The notes: a model not told the origin generated them from the letters alone. Positions 53,162-62,585 are shown, counted from the stretch's first letter. The stretch is 64,000 bases of DNA from Parvibaculum sp. (GCA_019635955.1 JAHBYL010000003.1:46633-110632), one strand, 5' to 3'. Made by a program: numbers and translations.

Positions 53162-54589
53162 ATGAAGCCGCTCGTCGAAGAGCTGGAATGGATATTGCCG
53201 CATGAAGTTTTCGCAAACTTCGCGCAGGAACCGTTCGCGCTTCTTCTCGACAGCGCGACCGCGGGGCCGGGGAAGGATGCGAGCCTCCATGGCCGCTGGA
53301 GCTTCATCGCCGTCTCGCCCTTCGATACGCTGACGCTTCGCGTCGAGGAAGGCGGAAAGCCTTTCGACTTGCTGAAGCGGAAACTCGCAGAGCTTCCCGC
53401 TGCCGGCCGGTATGAGAGCCTGCCGCCCTTTGCCGGCGGAACCGCGGGCTTTTTCGGTTACGGCCTCGGCCGGACGCTCGAGCGCCTGCCGCCGGAGATG
53501 CCTCCCTTCGCCACGGACGACCAGCACCTGCCGGACATGGCGCTCGGCTTCTACGACACGGTGCTCGCATTCGACATGATCGCGCACCGTGCCTTCATCG
53601 TCTCGACCGGATTGCCGGAAAGGAACGAGGCGAAGCGCAAGGCTCGTGCCGCCGAGCGGCTTGCCGATATCCGGGCGCGCATCGCCCCGCCCCGCCGCAG
53701 CATGACCGCACTTCCCGCCGCGCCGCGCCCGCTTCGCTCGAACTTCACTCGCGAAGAATATGAAAGCGCCGTCGCCCGTGTGATCGAGTACATCCATGCA
53801 GGCGACATCTTCCAGGCCAATCTTTCGCAACGCTTCGAAACGGAACTCGCCGAAGGCGACACGCCCTACGCGCTCTATCTGCGGCTGCGTGCGGCGAGCC
53901 CCGCGCCTTTCGCCTCCTTCTTCAATTTCGGCGACGGCGCACTCATCTCGTCCTCGCCGGAACGCTTCCTGTCGCTTCATGACGGACATGTCGAGACGAA
54001 GCCGATCAAGGGTACGCGGCCGCGGGGCGCGACGCCGGAGGAAGACCGGCGCCTCGCCGCCGAACTTCTCGCCTCGGAAAAGGACCGCGCCGAAAACGTG
54101 ATGATCGTCGATCTCCTTCGCAACGACATCTCGCGCGTCTGTGAGGACGGTTCCGTCATTGTCGAAAATCTTTGCGCGCTCGAAAGTTTCGCCAATGTTC
54201 ATCATCTCGTCTCCACCATCCGGGGAACCTTGCGCGACGGCATGAATGCCGCCGATCTCCTCGCGGCCTGTTTTCCCGGCGGCTCCGTCACCGGCGCGCC
54301 GAGGCGCCGCGCCATGGAAATCATCGCCGAACTCGAACCCACGACGCGCGGGCCCTATTGCGGCGCCATCGGCTGGCTCGGCGCGGATGGCGGCATGGAC
54401 AGCGCGATTGCGATCCGCACCATGGTGATCGCGGGCCGCCGGATCACCTTCCAGGCCGGCGGCGGCATCGTCGCGGATTCCGAACCCGGGGCCGAATATG
54501 AGGAAACGCTCGCCAAGGCGCGCAGCATGCGCGAGGCTCTCGGCCACACCGATGCCGCGCCACGGCTGCTTGCGGGAGAAACCGCATGA
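53162..54589 (+). CDS. pabB: aminodeoxychorismate synthase component I
   Basis: Makes 4-amino-4-deoxychorismate from chorismate with PabA-derived ammonia, for folate. The 475-residue protein has the chorismate-binding core: VIEYIHAGDIFQANLSQRF, PIKGTRPRGATPEED (with the PabB-type lysine PIKGT, against PIAGT in TrpE), VDLLRNDISRVCEDGSV and FPGGSVTGAPRRRAMEII. The N-terminal part carries WSFIAVSPF. Its ATGA overlap with pabA couples the pair. Confidence 0.95.
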   Translation: MKPLVEELEWILPHEVFANFAQEPFALLLDSATAGPGKDASLHGRWSFIAVSPFDTLTLRVEEGGKPFDLLKRKLAELPAAGRYESLPPFAGGTAGFFGYGLGRTLERLPPEMPPFATDDQHLPDMALGFYDTVLAFDMIAHRAFIVSTGLPERNEAKRKARAAERLADIRARIAPPRRSMTALPAAPRPLRSNFTREEYESAVARVIEYIHAGDIFQANLSQRFETELAEGDTPYALYLRLRAASPAPFASFFNFGDGALISSSPERFLSLHDGHVETKPIKGTRPRGATPEEDRRLAAELLASEKDRAENVMIVDLLRNDISRVCEDGSVIVENLCALESFANVHHLVSTIRGTLRDGMNAADLLAACFPGGSVTGAPRRRAMEIIAELEPTTRGPYCGAIGWLGADGGMDSAIAIRTMVIAGRRITFQAGGGIVADSEPGAEYEETLAKARSMREALGHTDAAPRLLAGETA

Positions 54590-55188
54590 TCCTCGTCATC
54601 GATAATTTCGACAGCTTCGTGCATAACCTTGCCCGCTATATCGGCGAACTCGGCCATGAACGCCGCACCGTGCGGACCGACGAAATCTCCATCGCGGCGG
54701 CGCTGGCGCTCGAACCCCGGGCAATCGTGCTGTCCCCCGGTCCCTGCGGCCCCGACAAGGCAGGCATTTCCGTCGGCCTCGTGAAGGCGGCGGTAGCGCA
54801 TCGCATCCCGCTTCTCGGTGTCTGCCTCGGGCATCAGGCGATCGCGGCGGCCTTCGGCGGCGAGATTTCGCGCGCGCCGCGCCCGGTCCATGGCAAGGCA
54901 TCTTCCATCCATCACGATGGCAGCGCGCTTTTCGCCGGCATGCCGAGCCCCTTCATGGCGGGCCGCTATCACTCGCTCATCGCCGGGCTGCCGGAAGGCG
55001 GGCCGCTCCGCCTCACCGCACAGACGGAAGACGGGGTGCCCATGGCACTCGCCCATGAGACGCTGCCGATTTTTGGCGTTCAGTTTCATCCGGAATCGAT
55101 CCTCACGGATTATGGACACAGGCTGCTCGGCAATTTCCTCGATCTTGCTCCCGCCGCGCGCCTCACCGAAGCGAGGCGAAGCGCATGA
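54586..55188 (+). CDS. pabA: aminodeoxychorismate/anthranilate synthase component II (glutaminase)
   Basis: Type 1 glutamine amidotransferase giving ammonia to PabB, 200 residues. Cysteine nucleophile in LLGVCLGHQAIAAAFG (about residue 82), His and Glu in GVQFHPESILTDYG, and the start DNFDSFVHNLARYIGELG are standard. In some bacteria this subunit also serves TrpE; no TrpE gene is in the window. Both ends overlap neighbours by four bases (pabB and pabC). Confidence 0.95.
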   Translation: MILVIDNFDSFVHNLARYIGELGHERRTVRTDEISIAAALALEPRAIVLSPGPCGPDKAGISVGLVKAAVAHRIPLLGVCLGHQAIAAAFGGEISRAPRPVHGKASSIHHDGSALFAGMPSPFMAGRYHSLIAGLPEGGPLRLTAQTEDGVPMALAHETLPIFGVQFHPESILTDYGHRLLGNFLDLAPAARLTEARRSA

Positions 55189-56033
55189 AGCTCTGGCTCA
55201 ACGGCGAAATTGCCGATGCAGGCGATACTCGCATCGACCCGGCAGACCGGGGATTACTTCTCGGCGACGGTCTCTTCGAAACCATGCTGGTGCGGCGCGG
55301 AACCCCGGTTTTCTTCGAGGAACATCTGCTCCGCCTGATGAAGGGCGCGGAAATGACGGGCATGCTCATGCCCTATGCGCCCGACGCGATCCGCGATGCG
55401 TGCCGCGACCTTCTGAAGGCGAACGGCCTTGGAGACGCGCCGCGCGCCTCGCTCCGCCTGACGCTGACAAGGGGCACCGGTCCCCGCGGCCTCGCCCTGC
55501 CGCCGGAGCCGAGACCGACGGTCCTTATCGGCGTTGCGCCCGCCGGCTCGCCGCCCGAGCGCCTGTCGCTCGCCATCGTCTCGCCGCGGCGCAACCCCTG
55601 GTCGCCCTCGGCGCGCCTCAAGGCGCTGACCTATCTCGACAATGTGGTGGCGAAGGAAGAGGCGCGCGAGAAAGGGGCCGACGATGCCCTGATGCTCGAC
55701 ACGGGCGGCATGGTCGCCTGCGCGAGCGCCGCCAATATCTTCCTCTGGGAAGGCAACCGCCTGATCACCCCGGCGGACCGCGGCGCGATCCTGCCGGGAA
55801 TCACGCGCGCGGCGCTGCTCGAACTTGCGCCCGGCATCGGCATAGAAATGCGCGAGGAAGACATTGCGCCGGAGCGGCTTTCACGCGCCTCCGGCCTCTT
55901 CCTCACCAACAGTCTGATGGGGCTCGTGCCCGTGTCGCGGCTCGACGGCGCGGAAGTGTCCGCCCATCCGATGACGGCGCGGCTCGCCGCGGCATATGAG
56001 CTGCTGCTCGATGCCGCGGCAGCCGGCTATTGA
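55185..56033 (+). CDS. pabC: class IV aminotransferase, likely aminodeoxychorismate lyase
   Basis: PLP enzyme of fold type IV, 282 residues. PLP lysine is in LKALTYLDNVVAKEEAR (about residue 147), with DRGLLLGDGLFETMLV near the start and GTGPRGLALPPEP, which fit PabC. It forms p-aminobenzoate from aminodeoxychorismate. Branched-chain or D-amino-acid aminotransferases share the fold, but the four-base overlap with pabA settles the role. A membrane-protein gene follows on the opposite strand with no gap. Confidence 0.92.
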   Translation: MKLWLNGEIADAGDTRIDPADRGLLLGDGLFETMLVRRGTPVFFEEHLLRLMKGAEMTGMLMPYAPDAIRDACRDLLKANGLGDAPRASLRLTLTRGTGPRGLALPPEPRPTVLIGVAPAGSPPERLSLAIVSPRRNPWSPSARLKALTYLDNVVAKEEAREKGADDALMLDTGGMVACASAANIFLWEGNRLITPADRGAILPGITRAALLELAPGIGIEMREEDIAPERLSRASGLFLTNSLMGLVPVSRLDGAEVSAHPMTARLAAAYELLLDAAAAGY

Positions 56034-56426
56034 TCACTCGCCGACGGTGAAGTCGCGGCGCGCCGCCGTGATGGTGACGGTGAAGCCCGCGATCACATCG
56101 AACAGCGCGAACATGACAAGGGCGAAGAAGGTCGAGGTGCCGAACTCCGGCAGCACGATGAACTGCACTAGCGCGATCAGCAGCACGAGCATGGAAAGCC
56201 CGTGATTGACGATGGTCGAGGTGCCCGTCTGCGTCGAGCTGACGAGTTCGAGGAACAGGAGCAACAGACCGCTCAGGACGAGCAGGTCGCCCACAGCGAT
56301 GGTCCATATCGCGCCCGAGATGAGCGAAACCGAGAACACCTGCGTGTCCATGGACAGGCCGGTCAGATAGACGATGATGTTGTAGGCAATGATGGCAAAC
56401 GCCATCAGCGGCAGCGTGCGAAACAT
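56034..56426 (-). CDS. four-helix membrane protein of alphaproteobacterial type
   Basis: A 130-residue protein, four TM segments (about 5-25, 38-60, 73-92 and 98-120). I recognise the style from alphaproteobacterial hypothetical proteins (GAIWTIAVGDLLVLSGLLLLFLELV) but not a function. GAAGGGAAG precedes ATG 56426. The stop codon is directly adjacent to the pabC stop on the other strand. It is divergent from the DUF2817 peptidase. Confidence 0.82.
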   Translation of the reverse strand: MFRTLPLMAFAIIAYNIIVYLTGLSMDTQVFSVSLISGAIWTIAVGDLLVLSGLLLLFLELVSSTQTGTSTIVNHGLSMLVLLIALVQFIVLPEFGTSTFFALVMFALFDVIAGFTVTITAARRDFTVGE

Positions 56427-56562
56427 GTCAGACTTCCCTTCTTGCCCCCGAGATCCGGCCTCTTCTGTGCCACTCTAGCACAGTTTCCGGTACCATAACC
56501 CGCTTCCGGCGGCCGGGATCCCAAGTTTCAATGACGGTTAACGACAGGACGGCAGAGAACAC

Positions 56563-57648
56563 ATGACGGGCGCAGCTGAACATTTCTCCCGGTCCTATGA
56601 GGAGGCGAGGCGGAAGTTCCTTGCCGCCGCCGGCGCCGCAGGGGCGGCGATCCGCCACCATGTCCACCCCCTGAAAGGCCCCTCGGGCGGGGAACTCGCG
56701 ACCGATGTCGCACGCTTCGGCCCGGACAATGCCTCGCGGGTACTCGGCATCGGCTCGGGCACGCATGGCGTCGAGGGCTATTGCGGTTCGGGCATCCAGA
56801 CCGTGCTGCTCCGCGAGGGCTTCGCCGCGACCCTGCCGGACGACATGGCGGTCGTCTTCATCCATGCGATCAATCCCTACGGCTTTGCCTGGGACCGCCG
56901 CGTGAACGAGGACAACGTGGACCTCAATCGCAACTTCGTCGATCACACCAAGCCATATCCGGCAAATCCCGGCTATGAGGAACTGGCGGATGCGATCAAC
57001 CCGCCAGACCTGTCGCCCGAGACCATGGCGAAATGCCGTGCACGGATGAAAGCCTATGCCGCAGAGCACGGGCCCCGCGCCATGCAGCATGCGCTGAGCG
57101 CCGGGCAGTACACGCATCCCAAGGGCGTGCAGTTCGGCGGCCATGGGCCCGTCTGGTCGAACCGGACGCTGCGCGCGATCATCCGCGCCGAAATGGCGGC
57201 GGCGAAACGCGTGGGCTTCGTCGATCTGCACTCCGGCCTCGGGGCGCGCGGCGCGGCGGAAATCATCTGCACCGAGCCCGAAACGAGCGGCAGCTACCGG
57301 CGCATGGTCGAATGGTGGGGCCCTTCCGTGCGTTCCACGGTGGGCGGCGGCTCGATCTCTTCCGATGTGCCGGGCTCGATCCCGGTCTGCTTTGCCGATG
57401 AACTGAAGGGCCGCGAGGTGACCTCCTGCGGCCTCGAATTCGGCACGGTGCCGATTGCCGAGGTGACGGTGGCGCTGCAATCCGACAACTGGCTTCACCA
57501 GAATGGCGGGCACGACAATCCGCAGGCCGCGGAAATCGCCAAGCTGATCCGCAATGCCTTCTATGTCGATGCCGACGACTGGAAGGAGCAGGTGACGGAG
57601 ACGGCGCGCTGGACCTGCGCCCGCGCGCTCGCCGGGCTCTCTGCCTGA
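56563..57648 (+). CDS. DUF2817 (M14-like) metallopeptidase
   Basis: A 361-residue protein of the DUF2817 group within the M14 carboxypeptidase clan. Zinc ligands: His and Glu in IGSGTHGVEGYCGS (about 62-75) and a later His in GFVDLHSGLGARG (about 221); the general base glutamate is likely in CGLEFGTVPIAEV. There is no signal peptide, so action on cytoplasmic or imported substrates is likely. The substrate is unknown. A terminator follows. Confidence 0.9.
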   Translation: MTGAAEHFSRSYEEARRKFLAAAGAAGAAIRHHVHPLKGPSGGELATDVARFGPDNASRVLGIGSGTHGVEGYCGSGIQTVLLREGFAATLPDDMAVVFIHAINPYGFAWDRRVNEDNVDLNRNFVDHTKPYPANPGYEELADAINPPDLSPETMAKCRARMKAYAAEHGPRAMQHALSAGQYTHPKGVQFGGHGPVWSNRTLRAIIRAEMAAAKRVGFVDLHSGLGARGAAEIICTEPETSGSYRRMVEWWGPSVRSTVGGGSISSDVPGSIPVCFADELKGREVTSCGLEFGTVPIAEVTVALQSDNWLHQNGGHDNPQAAEIAKLIRNAFYVDADDWKEQVTETARWTCARALAGLSA

Positions 57649-57663
57649 AAACCGGGCAAAGGA

Positions 57664-57691
57664 AAACGCCGCTCCCGGAGGAACGGCGTTT
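57664..57691 (-). terminator. terminator for rpmF (convergent with DUF2817)
   Basis: An 8-bp stem (57664-57671 with 57684-57691). Read on the minus strand it is followed by TTTTCCTTT, so it mainly serves rpmF. Confidence 0.65.
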
Positions 57692-57718
57692 CAAAACTCT
57701 CGACAGAAGTGGAAAGGC

Positions 57719-57901
57719 TTATTCGCCCTTCGGCTTCAGGATCTGCTTGCCGCGATACATGCCGCTCTTGAGATCGACGTGATGCGGGCGATGAAGCTCG
57801 CCCGAATCCGGGTTCTCGACATAGGCCGGCTGCGACAGCGCATCGGCCGAACGGCGCATGCCGCGCTTCGACGGGGTGGTTTTCCTCTTGGGGACGGCCA
57901 T
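57719..57901 (-). CDS. rpmF: 50S ribosomal protein L32
   Basis: A 60-residue ribosomal protein. The family start [20 protein letters not shown] is complete. The CxxC zinc pairs found in some L32 proteins are absent, so this is the zinc-independent form. It stands alone rather than in the yceD-rpmF-plsX order known from other bacteria, with 161 bases to the upstream SPOR gene. Confidence 0.97.
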   Translation of the reverse strand: MAVPKRKTTPSKRGMRRSADALSQPAYVENPDSGELHRPHHVDLKSGMYRGKQILKPKGE

Positions 57902-58062
57902 GGGCTTCGCTCCGATTGCTCCGCGAGCGGTCCGCCGGAGGCGAACCCCTGCCCTCGCGAAAAAGGCTTTGAAAACAGGATAATGGCCGTAACCGGCTGA
58001 TGCCGGTACGGCCTTTGGCGGGCCTTATACAGTGAAACCGGACGGAAAGTCCATACGGGCCC

Positions 58063-58695
58063 TCAATTGAGGTGGATCACCGCGCATTCATCTGCCGGAA
58101 CCCGGGCCCGGGCGCAGGAGGCGCGGGCCGCCCGTTCCTCGGCGAAGGGGCCCATCCGCACCCGGTGAACCTCCTCGCCGGACACGCGCACCGTATCGAT
58201 GGACACGCGCTCCTCGCCCTGGAGATCGGGCTCGGCGGTCAGAATGTCGAAATAGCGCCGGCTTGCCCGCTCGATGCTCGAATAGCTGCCGACCTGGGCA
58301 TAGAACCGGCCGGAGGGCGCGGTGGCGGCGCCGAGAGAGGCAACCTGTACCGGCGTCTCGCCCCGGCGGGGCCGGGCAAGCGGGCGCGGCGCGGAGGCCA
58401 TGGAGGCAATGGAGCCGGTGGTGAGCCCGGCATGGGGATCCTCGTCCCAATAGACATATTGGGCCTGCGGCCGCGACTCCGGGCGTGACTGGGGCCGGCT
58501 AGAGGCCGGATCGCGATAGGGAACCTCGATGGTCCGCTCGACGAGACGGTCCATGCCGCCCCGGTCGTAGCTCCGCGTTTCCGCCACGCGCGGCGCGGGA
58601 TCGACAAGCCCCCGCTCCTTCTGGATCACGAAAAGCCCGATCAGCACGGCGCCGAGCACCAGCCAGAAACGGTCGCGTTGAGCCTTTTCGAACAT
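58063..58695 (-). CDS. SPOR-domain membrane protein
   Basis: A 210-residue bitopic inner-membrane protein: short cytoplasmic start, TM helix (about 10-28), long disordered Pro/Arg-rich periplasmic linker and a C-terminal SPOR domain (about 130-208; GRFYAQVGSYSSIERASRRYF, then VHRVRMGPFAEERAARASC). SPOR domains bind denuded glycans at the division septum. GAGGGGG with 8-base spacing fixes ATG 58695 rather than 58710. A full CtrA-type site lies 65 bases upstream. Confidence 0.9.
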   Translation of the reverse strand: MFEKAQRDRFWLVLGAVLIGLFVIQKERGLVDPAPRVAETRSYDRGGMDRLVERTIEVPYRDPASSRPQSRPESRPQAQYVYWDEDPHAGLTTGSIASMASAPRPLARPRRGETPVQVASLGAATAPSGRFYAQVGSYSSIERASRRYFDILTAEPDLQGEERVSIDTVRVSGEEVHRVRMGPFAEERAARASCARARVPADECAVIHLN

Positions 58696-58759
58696 GGCAA
58701 GCCCCCTCATTCCTCCCCGCCCTTCAAGGGGCGGATGAGAGGAGACTCGCGCGATATGG

Positions 58760-58774
58760 TTAATCTCGATTTAA
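58760..58774 (-). promoter_or_regulatory. candidate CtrA binding site before the SPOR gene
   Basis: On the minus strand TTAA-ATCGAGA-TTAAC, the full CtrA consensus with 7-base spacing, 65 bases before the SPOR gene start. It is also close to the 3' end of ald. Confidence 0.55.
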
Positions 58775-58805
58775 AACTGGCTCACACTGGCACAATTTTC
58801 GGCCC

Positions 58806-59924
58806 TCAGGCCGCCAGAACGCTTGCCGCCTCGCGGAAGGGAACGCCGAGCGCCTCGGAAACGGCGCGGTAGGTGATTGCGCCCTTGTGGACATTGAGCC
58901 CGGCGAGGAGATGCGGATTGTCGGTGAGCGCCTTCCGGTAGCCCTTGTCGGCAAGCGCGAGCGTGAAGGGCAGCGTCGCATTGTTGAGCGCAAAGGTGGA
59001 GGTGCGCGCCACCGCGCCGGGCATGTTCGCCACGCAGTAATGCACGACGTCATGCTTGATATAGGTGGGCTCGGCATGGGTCGTCGGATGGGAGGTGGCA
59101 AAGCAGCCGCCCTGGTCGATGGCGATATCGACCAGCACCGAGCCCTTCTTCATCTTCTTCACCATGTCCTCCGTCACGAGCTTGGGCGCGGCGGCGCCCG
59201 GCACGAGCACGGCGCCGATGACGAGATCGGCGCCGAGCACATGTTCCTCGATCGCATCGACCGTCGAATAGATCGTGTTGAGGCTCGGCCCGAACTGCAT
59301 GTCGAGCTCATAGAGACGATGCAGGTTGAGATCGATCACCGTGACATGGGCCTCGAGGCCCATGGCCATGCGGGCGGCATTGGTGCCGGAGACGCCGCCG
59401 CCGAGAATGACGACTTTCGCCGCCGGCACGCCCGGCACGCCGCCAAGCAGCATGCCGCGCCCGCCCTGCGCGATCTCGAGACAATGGGCGCCCGCCTGGA
59501 TGGACATGCGGCCCGCAACTTCCGACATGGGCGCAAGCAGCGGCAGCCCGCCGCGCGCATCCGTCACCGTTTCATAGGCGATGGCGACGCAGCCCGATTC
59601 CACCAGCCCACGCGCCTGTTCGGGATCGGGCGCGAGATGGAGATAGGTGAAAAGGATCTGCCCTTCTCGAAGCTGCTTCCATTCGGAGGGCTGCGGCTCC
59701 TTCACCTTCACGATCATGTCGGCGGCAGCGAAGATTTCCTCCGCCGTATCGGCGATCCGCGCGCCGGCGGCGACATATTGCTCGTCGAAAAGGCCGAGCG
59801 CGAAGCCTGCGCCCTTCTGCACCGTGACCTCATGCCCGTGATGCACCGCCTCGCGCACGGCGGACGGCGTCATGCCGACGCGATACTCATGGACCTTGAT
59901 TTCCTTGGGGACGCCGATACGCAT
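58806..59924 (-). CDS. ald: alanine dehydrogenase
   Basis: NAD-dependent reversible deamination of alanine to pyruvate, 372 residues. Conserved parts: [20 protein letters not shown], substrate lysine in [14 protein letters not shown] (about 75), histidine in [10 protein letters not shown] (about 96), Rossmann motif [17 protein letters not shown] and [18 protein letters not shown]. It stands alone. It links alanine nitrogen to pyruvate; no AldR-type regulator is next to it. Confidence 0.96.
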   Translation of the reverse strand: MRIGVPKEIKVHEYRVGMTPSAVREAVHHGHEVTVQKGAGFALGLFDEQYVAAGARIADTAEEIFAAADMIVKVKEPQPSEWKQLREGQILFTYLHLAPDPEQARGLVESGCVAIAYETVTDARGGLPLLAPMSEVAGRMSIQAGAHCLEIAQGGRGMLLGGVPGVPAAKVVILGGGVSGTNAARMAMGLEAHVTVIDLNLHRLYELDMQFGPSLNTIYSTVDAIEEHVLGADLVIGAVLVPGAAAPKLVTEDMVKKMKKGSVLVDIAIDQGGCFATSHPTTHAEPTYIKHDVVHYCVANMPGAVARTSTFALNNATLPFTLALADKGYRKALTDNPHLLAGLNVHKGAITYRAVSEALGVPFREAASVLAA

Positions 59925-60308
59925 GGGGATTGCCTCGTCAGGGGTGAGACTTCGGAAAAAGTGTAGCGCGGCCCGGTTGCCCCTCCAAGGCGGTGGAGGG
60001 GGCCAATCGAGGCTACATGTTCAGGATATTAAACGGACAGGGAACGGTCTGAAATTGCCCCACTCCGCACTCGTCATTGCGAGCGAAGCGAAGCAATCCA
60101 GGGCGTCATATACGGAGTTTTCCGCCCCTGGATTGCTTCGTCGCCGCTTGCGCAGCTCCTCGCAATGACGGTATGGGGCGGTCGATGGACAAGTTTCCAG
60201 ACCCTCCAAACGATTGCCGGACGCGAGGCAACCAACATCGGTGTAGCTTATTTTAAACAGGCACAAAATCGCCGCCCCATGCGAAGATGGGCGGCAAACG
60301 GGGCGGCC
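59925..60308. other. intergenic region between divergent ald and nudix genes
   Basis: A 384-base gap holding a palindromic repeat (60072-60170). Outside the repeat I see only A+T-rich bases near 60245-60260 that may be the nudix promoter. Confidence 0.55.
60072..60170. repeat. imperfect palindromic intergenic repeat, type 1
   Basis: Outer ends share CGTCATTGCGAG and inner ends CGAAGCAATCCAGG (left 60073-60103, right 60125-60170 inverted); the right arm carries about 14 extra bases. This REP-like element family is widespread in alphaproteobacteria by my recollection. RNA from either strand would fold into a long hairpin. Confidence 0.85.
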
Positions 60309-60929
60309 ATGAGTTTCATTTTCGACGACAATCTGCGCGGCGGCGTCAGCGAAAGACTGACGCGCTTCACGCGCGAGGCGCGCGCGGCGCAAGGCCTGAA
60401 ACATGCGGCCGTCGCCATTACGCTTGTGCCCCATGAGACGGAAGCGGCATTCCTGCTGACGCGGCGCGCGCCGAAGATGAACGCCCATGCCGGCCAGTGG
60501 GCGCTGCCCGGCGGGCGGATCGACAAGGGCGAGACGCCTGTCGAGGCGGCCTTGCGCGAGCTCTCCGAGGAAGTGGCGCTCGAGGTGCCGCCCTCGCAGG
60601 TGCTGGGGCTCCTCGACGATTACCCGACGCGGTCCGGCTATCTCATCACGCCTGTCGTGGTCTGGGCGGCGGATCTGTCAGCCATGCATCCGAACGAGGC
60701 GGAAGTCGCCTCGATCCACAGGATCGCGCTCCGCGAACTGGTGAGGCCCGACTCGCCCGTCTTCCTGACCATCCCGGAAAGCGAGCGGCCGGTGATCCGC
60801 CTCCTCATCGGCGACGATCACATCCATGCGCCGACGGCGGCGCTGCTTTATCAGTTTGCCGAAGTGGGCCTGCGGGCGCGGGAGACGCGCGTCTCGGACC
60901 TCGAGCAGCCGGTCTGGGCCTGGGGCTGA
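60309..60929 (+). CDS. NUDIX hydrolase, CoA pyrophosphatase-like
   Basis: A 206-residue hydrolase. The Nudix box is GGRIDKGETPVEAALRELSEEVAL (residues ~68-91), with the last Gly of the consensus replaced; the upstream phrase LLTRRAPKMNAHAGQWALPGG is typical of CoA/NADH pyrophosphatases. It would release AMP-containing halves from CoA derivatives or similar dinucleotides. Start ATG 60309 follows GGGGCGG; in-frame starts further up fall in the repeat region. A DUF2061 gene converges 6 bases later. Confidence 0.9.
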   Translation: MSFIFDDNLRGGVSERLTRFTREARAAQGLKHAAVAITLVPHETEAAFLLTRRAPKMNAHAGQWALPGGRIDKGETPVEAALRELSEEVALEVPPSQVLGLLDDYPTRSGYLITPVVVWAADLSAMHPNEAEVASIHRIALRELVRPDSPVFLTIPESERPVIRLLIGDDHIHAPTAALLYQFAEVGLRARETRVSDLEQPVWAWG

Positions 60930-60935
60930 GCGGCC

Positions 60936-61160
60936 TCAGGCGGGCTGATACGGCCCGCGAAAGCCGAGGCGCCGCGCCGCCCTTGCCGGCCAGCGCGCCC
61001 AGGCCTTCTCATGGAAATAGAAGACGACCGTGTTGACCGCAGGCTCGATCAGCGCAACGCCGGCCGCGATCGCCACCTCGCCCGTCAGCGCATAGGTGAC
61101 CCCGAACCCCACCGCGAAGTGGAGCGTGCCGTAGCTCAGGGTCTTCATCACATCGCGCAT
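60936..61160 (-). CDS. DUF2061 small membrane protein
   Basis: A 74-residue protein of the DUF2061 family. Two short hydrophobic segments (about 10-25 and 28-48) and the phrase KTLSYGTLHFAVGFGVTYALTGEVAIAAGVALIEPAVNTVVFYFHEKAW identify it. It converges on the nudix gene. Function is unknown. Confidence 0.88.
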   Translation of the reverse strand: MRDVMKTLSYGTLHFAVGFGVTYALTGEVAIAAGVALIEPAVNTVVFYFHEKAWARWPARAARRLGFRGPYQPA

Positions 61161-61246
61161 TGTCCGGGTCCTTCCTTGGCCGCTATTGCGACTTATTCTT
61201 ATTTAAAACAATGAAAGGGGATGTCAAGGGGTAAAGACTTACGGGT

Positions 61247-61359
61247 GCCGCACCCCTCACCCTTCCGCGGGCTTGCGCCCGCTCCCTCCCTCTCCCCGAT
61301 GGGGAGAGGGAAGGGGCCCGCCGTCGCGAAGCGGCGGTGGGAAGGGTGAGGGGTGCGGC
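61247..61359. repeat. palindromic intergenic repeat, type 2
   Basis: Ends are an exact 18-bp inverted repeat (61247-61264 with 61342-61359). Inside sits a C-rich/G-rich hairpin (CCCTCTCCCC-GAT-GGGGAGAGGG). Rhizobial genomes carry similar elements. Confidence 0.85.
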
Positions 61360-61569
61360 AAGTTCAGGGCAAACGAAAGGCACCGCCGGAACGCGCGGTC
61401 CGGGCGGAGCATCGATAAAATTCTGGAGATGGAAATATAGGTGGGAAGGAGCGTCACGCTTATCAAGGGGCGGGCGGAAACATTCCGCATGCGGAAATAG
61501 CGGGAAAACTTATCCCCGGTTTCGGGCGGGATGATGATTCGGTTTTCGGGTAAGGCGTTTGTTCGGGGC

Positions 61570-61733
61570 CCACCCTCCCCCTGAGGGAGGGTCGAAATTT
61601 GCGAGCGCCAGCGAAGCGAATTTCGGGGAGGGGGTCTCCGCTGTCTGCGGATGGCGCGCCTTCCGTTTCCCTCGCTTACCCCTCCCCTAAAAATCCTGAC
61701 GGATTTTTAGACCCTCCCGCAGGGGGAGGGTGG
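61570..61733. repeat. palindromic intergenic repeat, type 3
   Basis: Ends CCACCCTCCCCC (61570-61581) and its inverse (61722-61733). Internal hairpins include a perfect 10-bp stem around TGAC (61687-61710) and an A/T-flanked one near 61594-61626. Confidence 0.82.
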
Positions 61734-61786
61734 TCCAGATGGATGGGCCTGCGGGCGGGATTGCTTCACCGTTTCGCTCGGCACCC

Positions 61787-62533
61787 TCAAGGCAGCGTCA
61801 GGATCACCGGGCCGTTCTTCGTGGCGACGAGGGAATGTTCGTATTGCACGGTCGGCGCGACGGGATCGGCGAGCAAGGTCCAGCCGTCGCCCGCTTCCGC
61901 CGCCATCTCGCCACCCATCGAGAGGAAGGGCTCGATGGTGAAGACGAGACCTTCGCGGATGATGCGCCGGTCGGAGGGGTCCGCCCAGGTGGCGATGCCT
62001 TCGGGCTCTTCATGCAATGAGGCGCCGACGCCATGGCTCGCGAGATTGCGGATCAGCGAATAGCCGCCTTTCTGCGCAAACCGTTCGATCCTCTCGCCGA
62101 TGGCATTGAGCCGCCCGCCGGGACGCACCGCGCGGATGCCCTCCCACATGGCGCGCTTGCCGTCGCGGCAGAGACGGTCGACATGCGCTTTCACCGGCGG
62201 CACGGGAAAGCTCGCGCCGGTATCGCCGAAATAGCCGTTCTTCTCCGCCGAGACATCGATGTTGACGAGATCGCCCGCGCGGATGACGCGCTCGCCGGGA
62301 ATGCCATGCGCGATCTCTTCATTGACGCTGATGCAGGTGGCGCCCGGGAAACGATAGGCGAGTTCCGGCGCCGAACGCGCGCCCTCGCGCTCGAGCATCT
62401 TGCGGCCCATATCGTCGAGCTCGCGCGTCGTCATGCCGGGCTCGATGGCGGCGCCCATGGCGGCGAGCACCTGCGCCACGATGCGGCCGATGGCGCGCAG
62501 TTCCTCGAGATCGGTTTGCGATGTGACGGTCAT
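61787..62533 (-). CDS. map: type I methionine aminopeptidase
   Basis: Removes N-terminal methionine from new proteins, 248 residues. Metal ligands are in order: NIDVSAEKNGYFGDTG (two Asp, about 93-104), ASHGVGASLHEEP (His), FTIEPFLSMGG (Glu) and VQYEHSLVATKNG (Glu). There is no zinc-finger extension. A repeat lies just upstream of its start at 62586-62706. Confidence 0.95.
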   Translation of the reverse strand: MTVTSQTDLEELRAIGRIVAQVLAAMGAAIEPGMTTRELDDMGRKMLEREGARSAPELAYRFPGATCISVNEEIAHGIPGERVIRAGDLVNIDVSAEKNGYFGDTGASFPVPPVKAHVDRLCRDGKRAMWEGIRAVRPGGRLNAIGERIERFAQKGGYSLIRNLASHGVGASLHEEPEGIATWADPSDRRIIREGLVFTIEPFLSMGGEMAAEAGDGWTLLADPVAPTVQYEHSLVATKNGPVILTLP

Positions 62534-62585
62534 GGGGGGAGTTTAGCGCGGGCGGGACGGCCATGCGCGGTAAAATAAAAAGGAC

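Larger units (their letters stand above)
61161..61786. other. repeat-filled intergenic region between DUF2061 and map genes
   Basis: A 626-base gap. Two palindromic repeats (61247-61359 and 61570-61733) take up about half. The part between them (61360-61569) has no ORF or hairpin that I can support. Confidence 0.6.

Noticed and set aside
51887..54547. Open frame of 886 codons on the minus strand across the alpha/beta hydrolase and pabB
   Set aside because: It is antisense to two well-recognised genes and its product is His/Arg/Gly-rich with no family motifs; long antisense frames are common in G+C-rich DNA.
60072..60170. Transposon end or small RNA gene
   Set aside because: There is no transposase, no target duplication that I can see and no promoter; it fits a REP-like palindrome better.
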